From the NCBI RefSeq assembly GCF_016545825.1, contig NC_052612.1, positions 43,631,738-43,695,737 of the forward strand: DNA of 64,000 nt, read 5' to 3'. The notes under the pieces are model-generated. The model was not told the origin of the DNA. It saw only the letters and a program-made list of their open reading frames with translations, and ran no database searches. Of this stretch, positions 27,301 to 39,789 are shown in pieces. The first letter of the stretch is position 1; every line of letters starts with the position of its first letter. Source of the DNA: Eucalyptus grandis (lineage: Eukaryota; Streptophyta; Magnoliopsida; Myrtales; Myrtaceae). The position numbers were made by a program, and so were the translations under genes.

Positions 27301-29982
27301 TCTTTCCTTTCCACTTCTCAACAAGTTACAGTTCTGTACGTCTGGTGATTTCAAGAAAAGTTGAGTCTTTAGATGTCAACAACAATTGTGATTATGGGTA
27401 CATGCTGCCTCATTTACTAGATATGTTGTCAAGGATTGCCTGTACAAGTTTCTTCTTTGTTGCTGCATTCCATAAAGAAGCCAAAAGTTTATCTCAGTGT
27501 CATGAATTCATGAAATTTTGGTTTGTTTTTCTTTGATTAACAGCTATAGATCTGTTAACTCGGGGCAGCAGAATGCTATCACCTCTCACGTGGAGGTTCT
27601 CTTATCCTCCACGGTGTAGCTCTCATTGGCTATTTTCACTCTATCTTTTCTTGCAGAGTGTGACACCTCATTTATCTTTGGGAGGTGAAGTGTTTTGGGC
27701 TGGACAGCATCGAAAGTCTGGTATTGGATATGCTGCTCGATTCAACACAGATAAAATGGTGCGCACCTTGGCTCTTTGCCCTTTTTTGGTCCATCAGATT
27801 AAAGTTTGCTCTTTACTTAGGGAATTCCATTATCAGCATTTTGCCCTTTGGAAGTTGGAACACTGTAAAACATATATGGTCTCTGTTTCCAGTCATTATA
27901 TCACCATTTTGATGTTTCATGTACATCTTTGGATGTGTCATTCCATCGTCATCATGGTGAATTGTGATTCTGGATGAGCACTCTGGTTATGAGACATGAT
28001 GCTCAACGTAACGTAAATATTATGTTGGACTGTTGGGTTGAATTCTCAACTATTGATCACTTATTTACGATATATTTAGATTGATTGTCACACGATGGAG
28101 TGTGGAGAGAAGTAAGATATATGGTGCTTTTTGGCTTATTGGTGTAGGTTCTTCCGTCTAAGCTGATCTGTTAATAAAGATTTTCCTGTACATGCTATTT
28201 GTGCATTCTCCAAAGATAAGCAATGCATTTATAATGTCCAGATCTATGAGCTGAAGGTTTTCATACCTTTGTTAAGACCTTTTCCATGTATATTATATTC
28301 TCCCTCTTCGTCATCAGGGTCAAGAGCCTTCTTAAATTACTAGATGATAGGAGCTATTGCATTTCTTATCCATTTCCTTGATGTGAGGTTCACTTTGTAA
28401 AAGCTTGTTCTCTTTCTGACTTATATCCTCTGTTGTGGTATGTTTTTGTCTATATAGAATATAGATTACACTAGTCTCGAGATTTTTGTACCTGGTTTTC
28501 TTCATTTTATTGTTGGAGTTGGTTTTGATTATAAATTTCCTTGAATATCTGTTTAGTGATTCCCAAAAGCTTAACGAAAAGGCAAGCACATTGATAGGTG
28601 CAGTTTACATTTCTCTTAGTGTGATTTATTATCTGTCACCGAGACCATGAGTATTGCGACTCGCATTGCTTGTACATGCACTTTTCCTCTCTGGATGTTC
28701 TTTGCGATATTCTCATGGTCATTGTCATCGTTGCTAATGCATACAGGTCGCTACAGGACAAGTTGCTAGCACTGGAATGGTTGCATTGAGTTATGTTCAA
28801 AAGGTGTCTGAAAAGGTGAAGTAGCTAGGCTTTCCATACCATTTTTTTCCATAAATTAGTGTTATTGAGGGTTTTCTTATGATTTTTTCCATCTTAATCA
28901 GGTTTCTTTGGCGACAGACTTCATGTACAACTACATGTCAAGAGATGTAACTGCAAGTGTGGGTTATGATTACCTCCTTAGACAGGTAGAACTTACACGT
29001 GAAATGTTTTCATTGTTTTTTCATTGTGCAAGATATGATTGAAGCCATCAACTTTCCTTACTTACATTCAACTTGTGTTTGGAGTGGGTTTCATTTGTTT
29101 TTTTGGGTGGAATGCATTGCTGCCTTATTAGGCAATCCTCTTCCTATTGTGTAGCTTGTGCATGACCAACTACAATGTTTACACAGCTTAGTATGGGTTG
29201 TCTATGACTGCAAGAATTGAAAAACTGTCGCCACCAATTTCTTATGTTCATTACATATGCTTACTATCTTCCAAAGGTCCCTTAAGTTCCATCTTTATTG
29301 TTACTGTGCCTTCATTGCTAGCAGCAATGCCGCCATTGCCAGCACCACTACTGCTACATCACTTTTTATTCTACTACTGCTGCTATCAACAGTACTGCTG
29401 CCGCAATTTGCTATAGCGACCTCTGCATTTGCATTTTTCATTGCTTTGAATTAGGATTTTAAAATTCACGCAAACTTAATTGAATTAAAATAGCACCGAA
29501 AATATGAAATTTGAGTAAGTTCAGCACAGTGGCACCAAATTTATTAATTCTAATTTAAGAAAGTGTCAATCCTATAGAATTGCAAATCCATGCAACTAAA
29601 TTAAGCACCTTTAAATTTCCCCATTTGGCACAAGAGCATGTTAGTTGATCTTTGTTGCAGTTTAATTTCATGGCCCATGTGAATCCCTATTGGGAGGTGT
29701 CCTGGGAATGCTTTCCTTACCTGTCTTTTGGTTGTTACAGTCTCGGCTTAGAGGGAAGATTGATTCTAATGGCTGTGTTGCTGCGTTTCTGGAAGAGCGA
29801 TTGAATATGGGTCTTAACTTCATATTGTCTGCGGAGGTAAGTAAGCATGAGTTTGACAGACAATTTTCCATGCCCTGTCTTGACTAGATAACGAATATGG
29901 AACGTGCTGTGTAAATGTATTGCAGTTGGATCATAAGAAGAAGGACTACAAATTCGGTTTTGGCTTGACAGTCGGACAGTGA
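24362..29982 (+). CDS. TOM40: TOM40, mitochondrial outer-membrane import channel
   Basis: Forms the beta-barrel pore of the TOM complex, through which nuclear-encoded precursors enter mitochondria. Eleven exons join in frame to 314 aa (Arabidopsis TOM40 about 309): 24362-24503, 25825-25906, 26008-26107, 26236-26331, 26435-26485, 26829-26894, 27657-27758, 28747-28815, 28902-28985, 29741-29836, 29926-29982. All introns are GT..AG. An Ala/Pro/Glu-rich N-terminal extension (about residues 1-28) leads to [13 protein letters not shown], then the barrel with [22 protein letters not shown] and [15 protein letters not shown]. The C-terminal KFGFGLTVG matches the beta-signal used by the SAM complex for barrel insertion. 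The ATG sits in a good plant context (GCAATGGCT). Divergent from PRMT6; both families lie close together in Arabidopsis (At3g20000, At3g20020). Confidence 0.97.
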
Positions 29983-31022
29983 GACTTGATGCATGGAGCT
30001 AGTGATGAATTCTCCCTTCCCTTATTGCTGCTGCAAACCTCAAGTTTGTGGGTCGATTTTCCTTTCGATTATCGGAGAGGTTTTGTTGTACAATCCTCGA
30101 GCAAAATGGTTTAGCTAAATTTAGCAGCTCGAACATTATTCAGACGGCTCGGAGCTGGTTAATTCTTTTTGCTCTCTTTTGTCTTGGAACCGTAGCTATC
30201 ATTAGTTGGAAGCTAGGTATGTTTCATGCCAAATTATCGACTTGCTACGACTTTTAAGTTTGATCTTTGTTAGCGAAGCGAGAGCTCTTCAAGAGTATTT
30301 ATACTGCAGATTAATGGCTGGAGTTTACCTTTGAAGCTTTGTTGTATTGACTTGATGAATGGCTGGTGTAGCTTTTAGATAGTCGATCTAATAGATCAAG
30401 TCAATTACAAAATTTGCATTTGTATTCTGAGGAGCGCGCCATTTCTCGATCGGCTTGATTTACCTGGTCAAGTTAGAATGGTAGCTTACACGCAATTGGC
30501 TGGATATCTGAGCCAAGACCACCTAGGATGGGGATATATTCCAACCGTGATTTTCATGTTTTGGAAGAGGAAATGATATGGATTGGACCTCGAGACTGGT
30601 CTAGGACATGAGATTACTGGGTTAATAATGATAGTATTAGGTTATTTACTTGATCTTCATTTCTAATCTCTTCCAATTTGTAGTGGTGCTATAGTTGTCC
30701 TTAACGACAAAATTCATTCGCCATATTATTATCGTCCGGTCGGGTTGGGTCGTAGCCATGCTGGGTTTTCCTAATCTGAAAATTTATTCCGTATATTATC
30801 ATCATTTTACTAGCGTGTTGAATTTGTTTTGAAAAAAAAGTTCAAGGGATTTATTCGACAATGCAAATGTGTTTATTATGGCTTGATCATTCGATTGATT
30901 CATAATAAACGTGATTTTTTGCAAGGTGTGATGGTAAATTTTCCGAATTTGTCAGCAGATAATGACTTTTCTAATAATATATATATATCGAATCCGACGA
31001 TGCGGGGAGTGGAGAAGACGAA
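29983..31022. other. TOM40 3' region and spacer
   Basis: The first part is probably the TOM40 3' untranslated region. The rest is AT-rich spacer and the likely promoter of the next gene. No further coding signal was seen. Confidence 0.5.
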
Positions 31023-31673
31023 ATGAGGAATAGCAAGAGAGAGGAGAAGGGCGTCATTGACGAGGTGGAGGAGCTGCTGCGAGCGGCTCAGGACGACGTC
31101 CTCTTGAAGCTCTCTCTCAACTCCCACATCGCCCGCTCCTCCTCCTCCGATCTCCACCCCGATCTCTCCCGCCGCTTCACCGCCCTCAAATCTCCCCCCT
31201 CCGCTCCCGCCGCCGCGCCTTCGCACCCACCGCCTCCGGCTTCGGCTCCGGCTTCTGCTCCTGCTTCGGCTCCTTCTCCATCTCCTCGTCAGGTCGATGA
31301 CGAGCTGAAGGCCGTCCTGGGCGACGATCTGTCGGCTCGGTTCGCCGCGCTCAGAGGATCGCTGTATTCTTCGTCTCCGTCTTCTTCGTCTACGTCCTCC
31401 GCTGCGGCTGCCGGGGCTTTCGGCCCTAGCGCGGCGGCCGACGGTCGCGATCGGCGTGAGAATGGTGGTTTGAAGAGCGGCGGCGAGGATGATGATCTGA
31501 AGGAGGAGGATGAAGTGGAGAAGCTCATTCAGTGGGCGGTGGACGCCGCTCGTCTCGATCCGTCTCCGCCTTCGGATGACGACGATGGTCCCAACGACAT
31601 TGATGATAGTGACGACGACGACGACAGTGACGACGAGAGGGAGCAGAAGAAGAACAAGCGGAAGAGCAAATAG
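31023..31673 (+). CDS. Acidic low-complexity protein of unknown function, single exon
   Basis: An uninterrupted 216-codon frame with strong GC codon bias compared with its flanks, so probably a real gene. Layout: a helical N-terminus (EVEELLRAAQDDVLLKLSL, about 14-32); a Ser/Pro/Ala-rich linker (about 59-88); a conserved-looking segment DDELKAVLGDDLSARFAAL (about 91-109); a Ser/Ala-rich linker; EEDEVEKLIQWAVDAARLDP (about 161-180); then an Asp-rich run and a basic tail (KKNKRKSK) that could serve as a nuclear signal. The motif DLSxRFxAL occurs twice (near 48 and 102). No catalytic domain is visible and I do not recognise a characterised family. It may match a plant-conserved unknown near TOM40 in Arabidopsis (At3g19990), but I could not check. 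The two leucine-rich motifs loosely resemble MIM1 ligands of MIT domains (weak inference). Confidence 0.75.
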   Translation: MRNSKREEKGVIDEVEELLRAAQDDVLLKLSLNSHIARSSSSDLHPDLSRRFTALKSPPSAPAAAPSHPPPPASAPASAPASAPSPSPRQVDDELKAVLGDDLSARFAALRGSLYSSSPSSSSTSSAAAAGAFGPSAAADGRDRRENGGLKSGGEDDDLKEEDEVEKLIQWAVDAARLDPSPPSDDDDGPNDIDDSDDDDDSDDEREQKKNKRKSK

Positions 31674-34550
31674 CGTGTAATCTCCTTATACACTCCTTGT
31701 TATACTTTCTGTGGCTTCACTTGAATACTCTCTCCCTGCGCGCTTATATTGAAGATGGCCCCCATTTCTGTGTTTAGGGTAAGATTGTGAGAAAAGCATA
31801 TTTTCTCGGGTTTCAAATTGAATGTCACTGTGAGGTTGTGTACTTAATCCGGCATTTGAGCAAATTTAGACTTGTGAGGGGGTGGAGTAAGAATAGAATA
31901 AGGAGTGTTTTGTGTCGCCTTTTATGGATCAACAAGATATGCATCGAATTATAGATGAGATCATAAGAGTGGAGAATAATTTTCCATCCAGATTTATCTG
32001 AGTTTCCCAGTGCATTTAAACGCAAGGTTGGCGATTTTGGACGAGAAAGCCATCTCGAGAAGCTTCTGTTCATTGAATTCATCAATGCTGTTCAGAAAAT
32101 GAACAGGATACCATTTGATGTTCGTGGATCGTTCGATTTGGCAACGATAACAGTATCTGCCTGAGATTGGCAATAAGGGAAAGCAAAGATTGGATCTAGC
32201 GAAGTCTTCCGTACTGTTCAGTAGTACTTTGGTTACATGGAAATGGGACGAAGTACATTTGGCTATGCTGCTAATTTTCACTTGAGTTATTCGTTATGCT
32301 TGGATGATGTAGAAAACGTAGGGAACTCTAAAATGCGGGCTTGTCTTGCTTGTTTTGTATGCTGTCAACTCTTTTCTCGATGTCTTGTGGCTTCTATCAT
32401 TCGGCTGTTGACACTGCTTCTCTCTTCCAACCTTCATTCTGCCTTATGATACCTGCCACTTAGCAGAACATGAAAGTGTTGCTGAGAAGTTTCGGTTCGA
32501 TCATGTCAGCAAGGATAATCTCATAAGAGCACATAGTTGTGCAGTCGTTGAGTTTCAAGGTGTTTATTTTGGTGTCTCTTTCGCAGCCTTCCCTCACGAG
32601 TAATTTTCTTGGGTGATGAGCGAATTTCATGCAATCCTAGTTGTTTTTGAAGTTGATGTAGACTTGGAGTTTGGAGAGAATAATGTACATCAGTGTCTGA
32701 CGCTAGGAAATGTTATACAATTGATTTTTTGCTCTTACTTTACCAATCCTCTTTTTAGTATGGTTGTAGCATCTGAATGCACAAATGTCCTGCACCAAAG
32801 TCGAGTCCATCAGATTATCTACAAGTGCATGAGATACTTGACTGAAAGTGAAATCATGGTATGTCTCTCTCTGGTAGTTTATTTAATTGTAAGGATCCAA
32901 TTTCAAACTAAGCATAGGTTGATAAACCCACACCAGCTAGTTTCATGAACTTTGAACCTATTTTACCCATTGAAGGTAGAGCAGTGGGATTCATGTTCAA
33001 AAGAGTTCTACAGTTTCGCTTTCTGAAAAGTTGAACTTAGAGGTATTTGGTGTTCAGTCTCCATTTGACAGAAGTGATTTGGTGCAAGTATGAGGCAATG
33101 GTAGCTAGGCATGAAGGAAGATCTTATTGCAAGAGAAGTGGCTATGCAGTGGAGCCACATTTCCCTGAATTAACAGTGTAATTACCTCTTTCCGTCAAAT
33201 GCTGGCTGGCTTCGGAAAGTCTCTCACGATCCCTAACAAGGACGCTTAGCCATATGGAATATAGATGATTCAGTATCGCCATTTACAACCGAGGAAATGC
33301 AGTCACTTCTCTTGTTTTTTAGGTCTCCTTTTGAACGCAAAATGTTCCTTTGAAACTGCGAAAACAGCGGACCGAGAGCAGCGGAACAATACGTCATTAG
33401 ATGAGAGGTCCTGGAGGAATGAATTTCTTTTCTATTCTTTGGGGGAAAATACACGAGAAATGCTTACTTGAATGCACAGCGAGAGTTGCAAGGCCAGGAC
33501 CAGACCTCGCAATTTCTCTCCTTCGAGGGCGATCTGTATAATACTGCCCATTTGATTTCGGACCTAGAAAATCTGATGCATTGATGCATGGTCAAGTGCT
33601 CAAACTTTCGGGGAGCTGGTTTTAAAAGGTTCGGGCTTTTGCTGAACTTTCGCTAAGGATCTAATTTCACGCCCTACAATCTGCGAGGACGGGTAATTTG
33701 ATTTTGCTGTCCATCTTCGATTGAGAGCACCGGCAGGACCTTTTATCTTTGGGATATTGAAGAATTGTAGGAGAAAGGAGCACTACTTGCTCATGATAAT
33801 TTGATCTGATAAGAACAGGAGTGGAGACCCCATGTTGAGGAATGGTTGTAAGTTCATCTCCATGACTGGCCCATATATCTAGTAATTGAAAGCAACTATG
33901 GTTTTCCACATAAACAGCGATCGTTTCAGTACGTAACACAAAAATCTAATACACGAAACTAATGGATCTCCATGAGCACATATAGTTTTTTACATTCAAT
34001 TATTGAAGGAATGGGACGAATCTATATGCTTGGAATGTTACAAATGTGTTCTAAGCTAAGGAATTTGCAATTTGGGACTCTACCAGAGTCAATCTACTCC
34101 GTCGCTCCTTCCAGGTTCAAGAAAGATGCTACAACTTCGTGACAAACAAATTGTATTACAAAAAAGGAAAAGGAAATAAGTCAATTATCAAAACACTACC
34201 AAAATGTTAACTAGAAACTTTATATCGTCACAACAATACACTTTGCAAGAGACTTTTTCTGTGGTAAGAACCAATCCCTGCAATGACAAGCAAAAAACAT
34301 GAGAACGACAAAATAATTTGCAAGAGAAAATTGAAATGATCAAGGAATGATCAAGGAAAGCAGATATTCACCCCAAGAATCAAGTTGGCATGACACCTGT
34401 CATTAACGTCGCTGAACTGTTTGGCATATTGAGTAAAATGAATTCTTGCATTTGTAGACGTCCTGGACTGACAATTAAAGTCTGAAGCCGTAAGACACAA
34501 ATACTGAATATATGGGGAAAAGGGAATAACTGCTCTAACCTACCATGAGA
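31674..34550. other. Intergenic, no gene recognised
   Basis: The first few hundred bases are probably 3' untranslated sequence of the preceding gene. The last roughly 350 bases should be the 3' untranslated region of the minus-strand EF-hand gene. In between are only short frames without domains. One, about 32010-32163 plus strand, reads as a 50-residue peptide with normal composition, but it has no start or splice context I trust. Confidence 0.45.
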
Positions 34551-37500
34551 TCAGCGGAACTCGTCATGGTAATCATACTCATCTTCATCATCATTGAAAA
34601 CGGCACTGTAAAATACATAAGGGTTGTCAATCATCTCCGTCAATGTTAGATGCCCATCCTTGTCATTATCTGCCTGCATTGACAAGTAACTAGCATCAAT
34701 CGGAGAAGCACTCCACAAGGAAAAATAAAAGCCAATTTAATGAATTATGCCAGCAAGCTCAATCAATGAAACAGTACCATCATATTTTAATGGTAATACA
34801 TGTGCGCTTTCCAAATCAAGAAAGGACAGATTAAGACATCCAATAATTCCAGTCAGAGAAAACATTTCATGAGGTCACTTCCTGGGAGATACAATCACTG
34901 ATATCGGCGGAGTTTTGGAGTCTGTATAAGATTAGAATAGGTATTTCCATATTCTCACAGAAACAGGGCCATTGTAACTTCATAAATCATAAATGAATGC
35001 AAGATGGGTATCTGAAAACAAGTGTATTGTGCTAGAGGAGGAATAAACATTGAGGCACTCCCAACTGTCAGCTGCTCATGCTTCCAAAGTGGGGCATTGC
35101 TGATCAAGAGATTCAGACACGGCATAATATGCAAGTTACTTCTAAAGGATGAAATAGAAACATTATCCCCATCAACTCCTCTTTCCTGTTTTCTGTTTGG
35201 TATTGGAAAATAATTTAAGAGACTTAAGAGCCATGAGTTTTCTTAATTTCAGTTGCATATAAGGATGTAAAGGGTGCATAGAGATCAACTGTCCCAAGTG
35301 ACACTAGTCCATTGGTTGCCATAAAATGTGATAAACAGTATCGACAATCCTTCAAAAGATACTATTGTGACCCATGATCGAATAGCAAATTCCAACTACC
35401 TACTTCACACAAGCAAACATGTGTGAGGCCAATTCAAGAAACTTTTCACTTGGAAATACCTGTGACAAGATGTAATCTGCTTGTTGTTTGGCATAATAAC
35501 GCTCCGAAGGGTGAAGCTTTCCAATGACAGGTAGCAGTTCTACATCTGACAAGTATCTGCAAAGGTAAATTTAAGCTGATAAGACAACAATTTCTTCCAA
35601 GCAGGATCAAGTCGATAACAGAACAAGGAAATATGTGGCGGGAGAAAATGAGTACCCATCACCATCTTTGTCTAGCTGATTAAACAGTACTCTGGCAGGA
35701 GCCTCCATTGAATCATCGGAATTATGTGATGAGTTATGGCTTTCTTCATCATAGTTTCTTACCAAGTCAAAAAGCCCATGAAAGAACTCTTTAAAGTTGA
35801 CCTTCCCATCTTTATCAGAATCTCTTTCCCTGGGTGGAAGAGCAAATTGTGAAATCAGCCTAATAATGGTCACAAGCTTGCAGTCAAAGCCACAGACAGG
35901 TGAGAGAACATGGTTAACAAACAACCTTTCAGAAATAAATGTGCATAACATAAATGATAACAACATAAAGTGTGAGAACCGGTCTGTGAGACAACTTGAT
36001 AAGGTGATCCAGGCAAAGGGTAATTTACAACTCAATCACATTCACAAAATATAAAAAAATTCAGGAGGTCCTTTTGCAATTAGTAATCAAGTGCCCATAA
36101 TTTATTCTAGACCTAAAAGGATGATTTCTACAATTTATCCTTGTACCTTTCCTCCTGTACATCCACTTTTTTTAATCAAGTCCTTCTACTTACACAATGT
36201 CCACTCAAGTTCCCTCGGAACAAAATCTGACCAAAATCTAACTAATGTGGCCATCAAGGAAGCAAGAGGGTGACGTGAATAAAATATTGGCTACGTGGAC
36301 ATCTGCCAGGATTGTGGATAATGAATAGATTGTTCAAGTTTCCACTAATTCATTATCCACTATTGGTGTCCACGGAGGCGATATTTAATCCACATCACAC
36401 TCCAACATCTTCTAACCTCACTGCACATCAGCTGGATTTGGCTAGATCTTGTATCGAAAGAACTTGATTAGACATTTTGCATAAGTACAAGAGCTTGACT
36501 AAAAAGTTGAAAGAACATGGAATTGATTAGAGAGGCGGTGAAAGCACAAGGGAAAAAAAGGAATTTTTCCAAACTAGATCTACACAAAGAAGTAGCAAGT
36601 CCCTGGATGAGAAAGACATGTCACGTGCACAATAAGAGAACCATTACTGGTTTTTTGGCTAGAACTTATCAAAGGATCAGAAATCCATGATAATGCACGT
36701 TTGCTATTTCTATGAGAAAATCTTTCCAAATAAGATTATGCTTGTCAGGATGGCAATAAATGTTACATTCGCTAGTATAGTATCTGTTCCGACATTCGCC
36801 AAAGTAAAACTATACACAAACCTAAGCTCGAGCCCACATTATATGATCTCCATCCAGAATTTATCCTTCTTATATTACAGAACTAACCTTGTAATGACAT
36901 CAAATACAGCAACCACATCAAAACAGTAAACAGAAGACTCAGAAGATACTTTTGAGAGAATAAAATTTAGTATGAAAAATTTGAAAGAAAAATTAAATGC
37001 ATGATTTAGGAATTAATCTCACCTTACTTCCTCCTTGCTTAACCACTGGAGAAGCTTTGGATTTTTGCTGTCAGCTGGGTGGAGAAAGCTGTAATGATCA
37101 AAATATGCAAAAAGTTAACTCATTTCCTATTGTAAATTAAAATTATGCTGTTTCATAGCTTACTCATTGAACTCCGTAATATTGAGTAGGCCATCTCCAT
37201 CTGCATCTGATGCGTTAAAATGCTCCTCTTTCCACCAGCCCATATTAAAAGCAAAGGAATCGTTATCTGCAAGGCAGTACTGAACAACTTGTCACACCTG
37301 AATAAACAAAATGCAGCAAAGATGAAGGCCTAGTTTCTACAGAAAGACCTCAAATTGCGAGCAAAGTTCCATGAGAAAGCATTAACAAAAATCCCATATC
37401 CTGTTTTGAAAGTATGAAGCCCAGTCATTTAATTTTGATTTCTTCACTTATGAAGGCAAGAGTGCCTTTGGTATCTCAAAAAAAGGCAAGAGTAAATTCA

Positions 37501-39321
37501 GTAGCATGCAAATGTCCTGACTGTCAACAAGGCTTCCCACACCTCCACATCTTTCTGTAATTTATAGTTTTGATTACTATACTTACTAATTTCCACCAAG
37601 TGCTTGTAGTTCTGCAAGCTAATTTAGGTTTTCCTGCTCAATGATGAAAATTTTAGCATATGAGGCTTTACACTTTTTCTTCACATGTTGATGTGATTCA
37701 CCTTTTATATAGGACTGGGCAAAATAACGTTTCAGTTGGAATCTTGAAGAAGTTCAATTGTCTTCATCTACAGAATTAGTCTCTAATCAAGATCTTCCAA
37801 CTAGATGACAAGTAGAAGCGAAAAATATAGAACACTGACCTGAACTGTGGACCCAGCTAGGTGGCTCATATTCTGCAAATGAGATATAACCATCTCGGTT
37901 CTTGTCGTGAAGCTCCATCTCTCTCTGAGTCCTATGCATGACCTCACTCACGGCCTGCTGCAAGTTCCACTCTGTCAATTCATGCTCAGTCACGAACCCA
38001 TCTGGTGGATCCACATCAATCTTTGGAAATAGTGAAACCAGCCTATTCATCAAGTTAACATCTCCACAACCTCAGACCAAAATAAAGATCACGAATATGT
38101 TATGCACGCATGCCTGCTAGCGCGTTTACCCTAAGATGATTTCAGATGCCAAGATCATGTGAAGCAAACGGTCTTGACAAATATTATTCGGAAAAGAGTA
38201 GCAGCAACCAGGAAAAAAGTACAGGGAGACAAAAAGAGGAATATAAAGTAGATGGTAGAACAGGTGAAGAAGCATCCCTTCAACGATAGGACATGCAAAA
38301 AAATTACTAAGGACCTTCGGTGCCTGAAATTCATGAAGCCTGGTTTCTAAGGGTTGTCAGTAACTAACCAGTTCTACAGCTTCACAGCTAAAAAGAATGT
38401 AAAAGTGGGAACATCTACTGACCGATCAATGAATTTCCATGAAGCCTTTGCGGTGTCTCTTTTGCATCAATTTCAAAGTAGGTAACAAATATTTGTAACA
38501 ACAGGCATCACCAATAACGATCTGCACTTACTTGGACATATGGAATAAACAACCATATCCTGTACTCTTCTTAATGAATCGAGCAGCTATCCCCTAGAAG
38601 AGAAAACCACTAAGAGCCCAATTACGCTATTCCCCTCAATACCACCGTAAAGCATCAAAGCTTAAGTTTAAAGCACCGAAGTTGCCAGGTACTTAAATCC
38701 ACAGAACACTCCCAATCAACTAGACCCCATAATTCAAATCATCATCGTCATGGTAATCTCAGCATAACCCCCGATTGCACGAGCATTGCAACAAAAAACA
38801 AAGACCAAACTTGCAGTTCCACCTACTTCTGAAACATGCGCTTCTTCACAGAGCCCATTTCAAGTAAAATGGAAACGCAAGTGATGTGAACTTCACAAAA
38901 GGACAAAACAAAGCAAACAAAAGACAGCACCAACCGACCTATTGGTGACATTGAACCTCTCCTCGTCGTTCAAGTAATCCTCGGCGTCCACGAAATCCCC
39001 CCACTCCGGCTGCGCTTCCTCCCCGGGGGCCGGCTCCGCGGCGCGCACCACCTCCGGGTGGGCGTGCTCGAAGTACTCCCTCTCCCACTGCTTGTCCTCC
39101 CTGTGCCGCTCGAGCTCCGCCACGAGCGGATCGAACGGGACCGGCTCGTGGTGGTGGCGGGCGGCGGCGGCGGGGGGCTTGAAGGTGAAGTTGGACCGGA
39201 GCTTCAGGCGGCGGTGGTGGCCGCCGCGGCCATGGCCGGCGGGGGACCGCGGGGAGCGGGAGACGAGGAGGAGGACGAGGACGGCGACGGCAATGTAGAT
39301 GGCGACGGAGAGCTTGCCCAT
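34551..39321 (-). CDS. Secretory-pathway protein with six EF-hands (CREC/calumenin-like)
   Basis: Predicted low-affinity calcium-binding protein of the ER/Golgi lumen, like reticulocalbin and calumenin. Seven exons join in frame to 382 aa: 39321-38939, 38042-37840, 37266-37164, 37088-37023, 35829-35656, 35556-35460, 34673-34551, all GT..AG. An N-terminal hydrophobic segment (IYIAVAVLVLLLV, about 8-20) followed by a basic His/Arg stretch suggests an uncleaved signal anchor. EF-hand 1 (137-149, DVDPPDGFVTEHE) is one residue too long. EF-hands 2-6 are canonical: 174-185 DKNRDGYISFAE, 216-227 DADGDGLLNITE, 255-266 DSDKDGKVNFKE, 305-316 DKDGDGYLSDVE, 344-355 DNDKDGHLTLTE. NFT near residue 43 is a glycosylation sequon. 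The C-terminus is HDEFR: an HDEF-type retrieval signal with one extra Arg. Similar to Arabidopsis At4g27790/At5g08580 from memory. Exon 1 and its upstream region are duplicated at 40.6 kb. Confidence 0.93.
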
Positions 39322-39377
39322 CTAAAGGGGAAGAGCCGGGACCATGCGGAGGAGATCGGAGATCGGAGGTCGGAGAT

Positions 39378-39411
<34 letters not shown>

Positions 39412-39670
39412 GGTTTTGGATCTGGAGAGAGACAGAAGGTGTTTGACGAAATGGGGAAGTGAGGTTTGCCTTGGGGAGCGTGCGATTTGCGCGTTTCTGG
39501 AGGTTTTTGCAGGATGCCGCCGGGATCACTCCTCCGCTCTAGAGAGAGAAAGTTTCGAGAAAGAGGAGAGAGATCTGGAAATATTTCTTTTTTTGGTTTT
39601 TTTTTGTTCTTCAGTTCATTTTTAGAGTTGCATCGTATCATTATGATTCGCGTCTTATTAGAGATTTAAC
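39322..39670 (-). promoter_or_regulatory. Upstream region and GGC-rich leader of the EF-hand gene
   Basis: Contains a (GGC)n run at 39380-39410, a CT/GA-rich stretch on the minus strand near 39538-39575 and an AT-rich segment beyond. It probably holds the leader and core promoter. The same segment recurs at 40877-41200 and partly at 41485-41671. No definite TATA box is assigned. Confidence 0.5.
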
Positions 39671-39789
39671 CCAGCGAAAAAACAAAAAATCAATAAAGTT
39701 GGTTGTTCTCCTCAGAAATATTCGACATAAACTTCAATAGAGTTGGAAATTTCCTAGTTTTAATCATATATTCCATTTAATAGTTATAG

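Noticed and set aside
38939..39529. Long Arg/Pro-rich frames around exon 1 of the EF-hand gene and its copy at 40.6 kb
   Set aside because: Alternative frames of GGC-rich DNA; only the MGKLSV frame continues into EF-hand exons.
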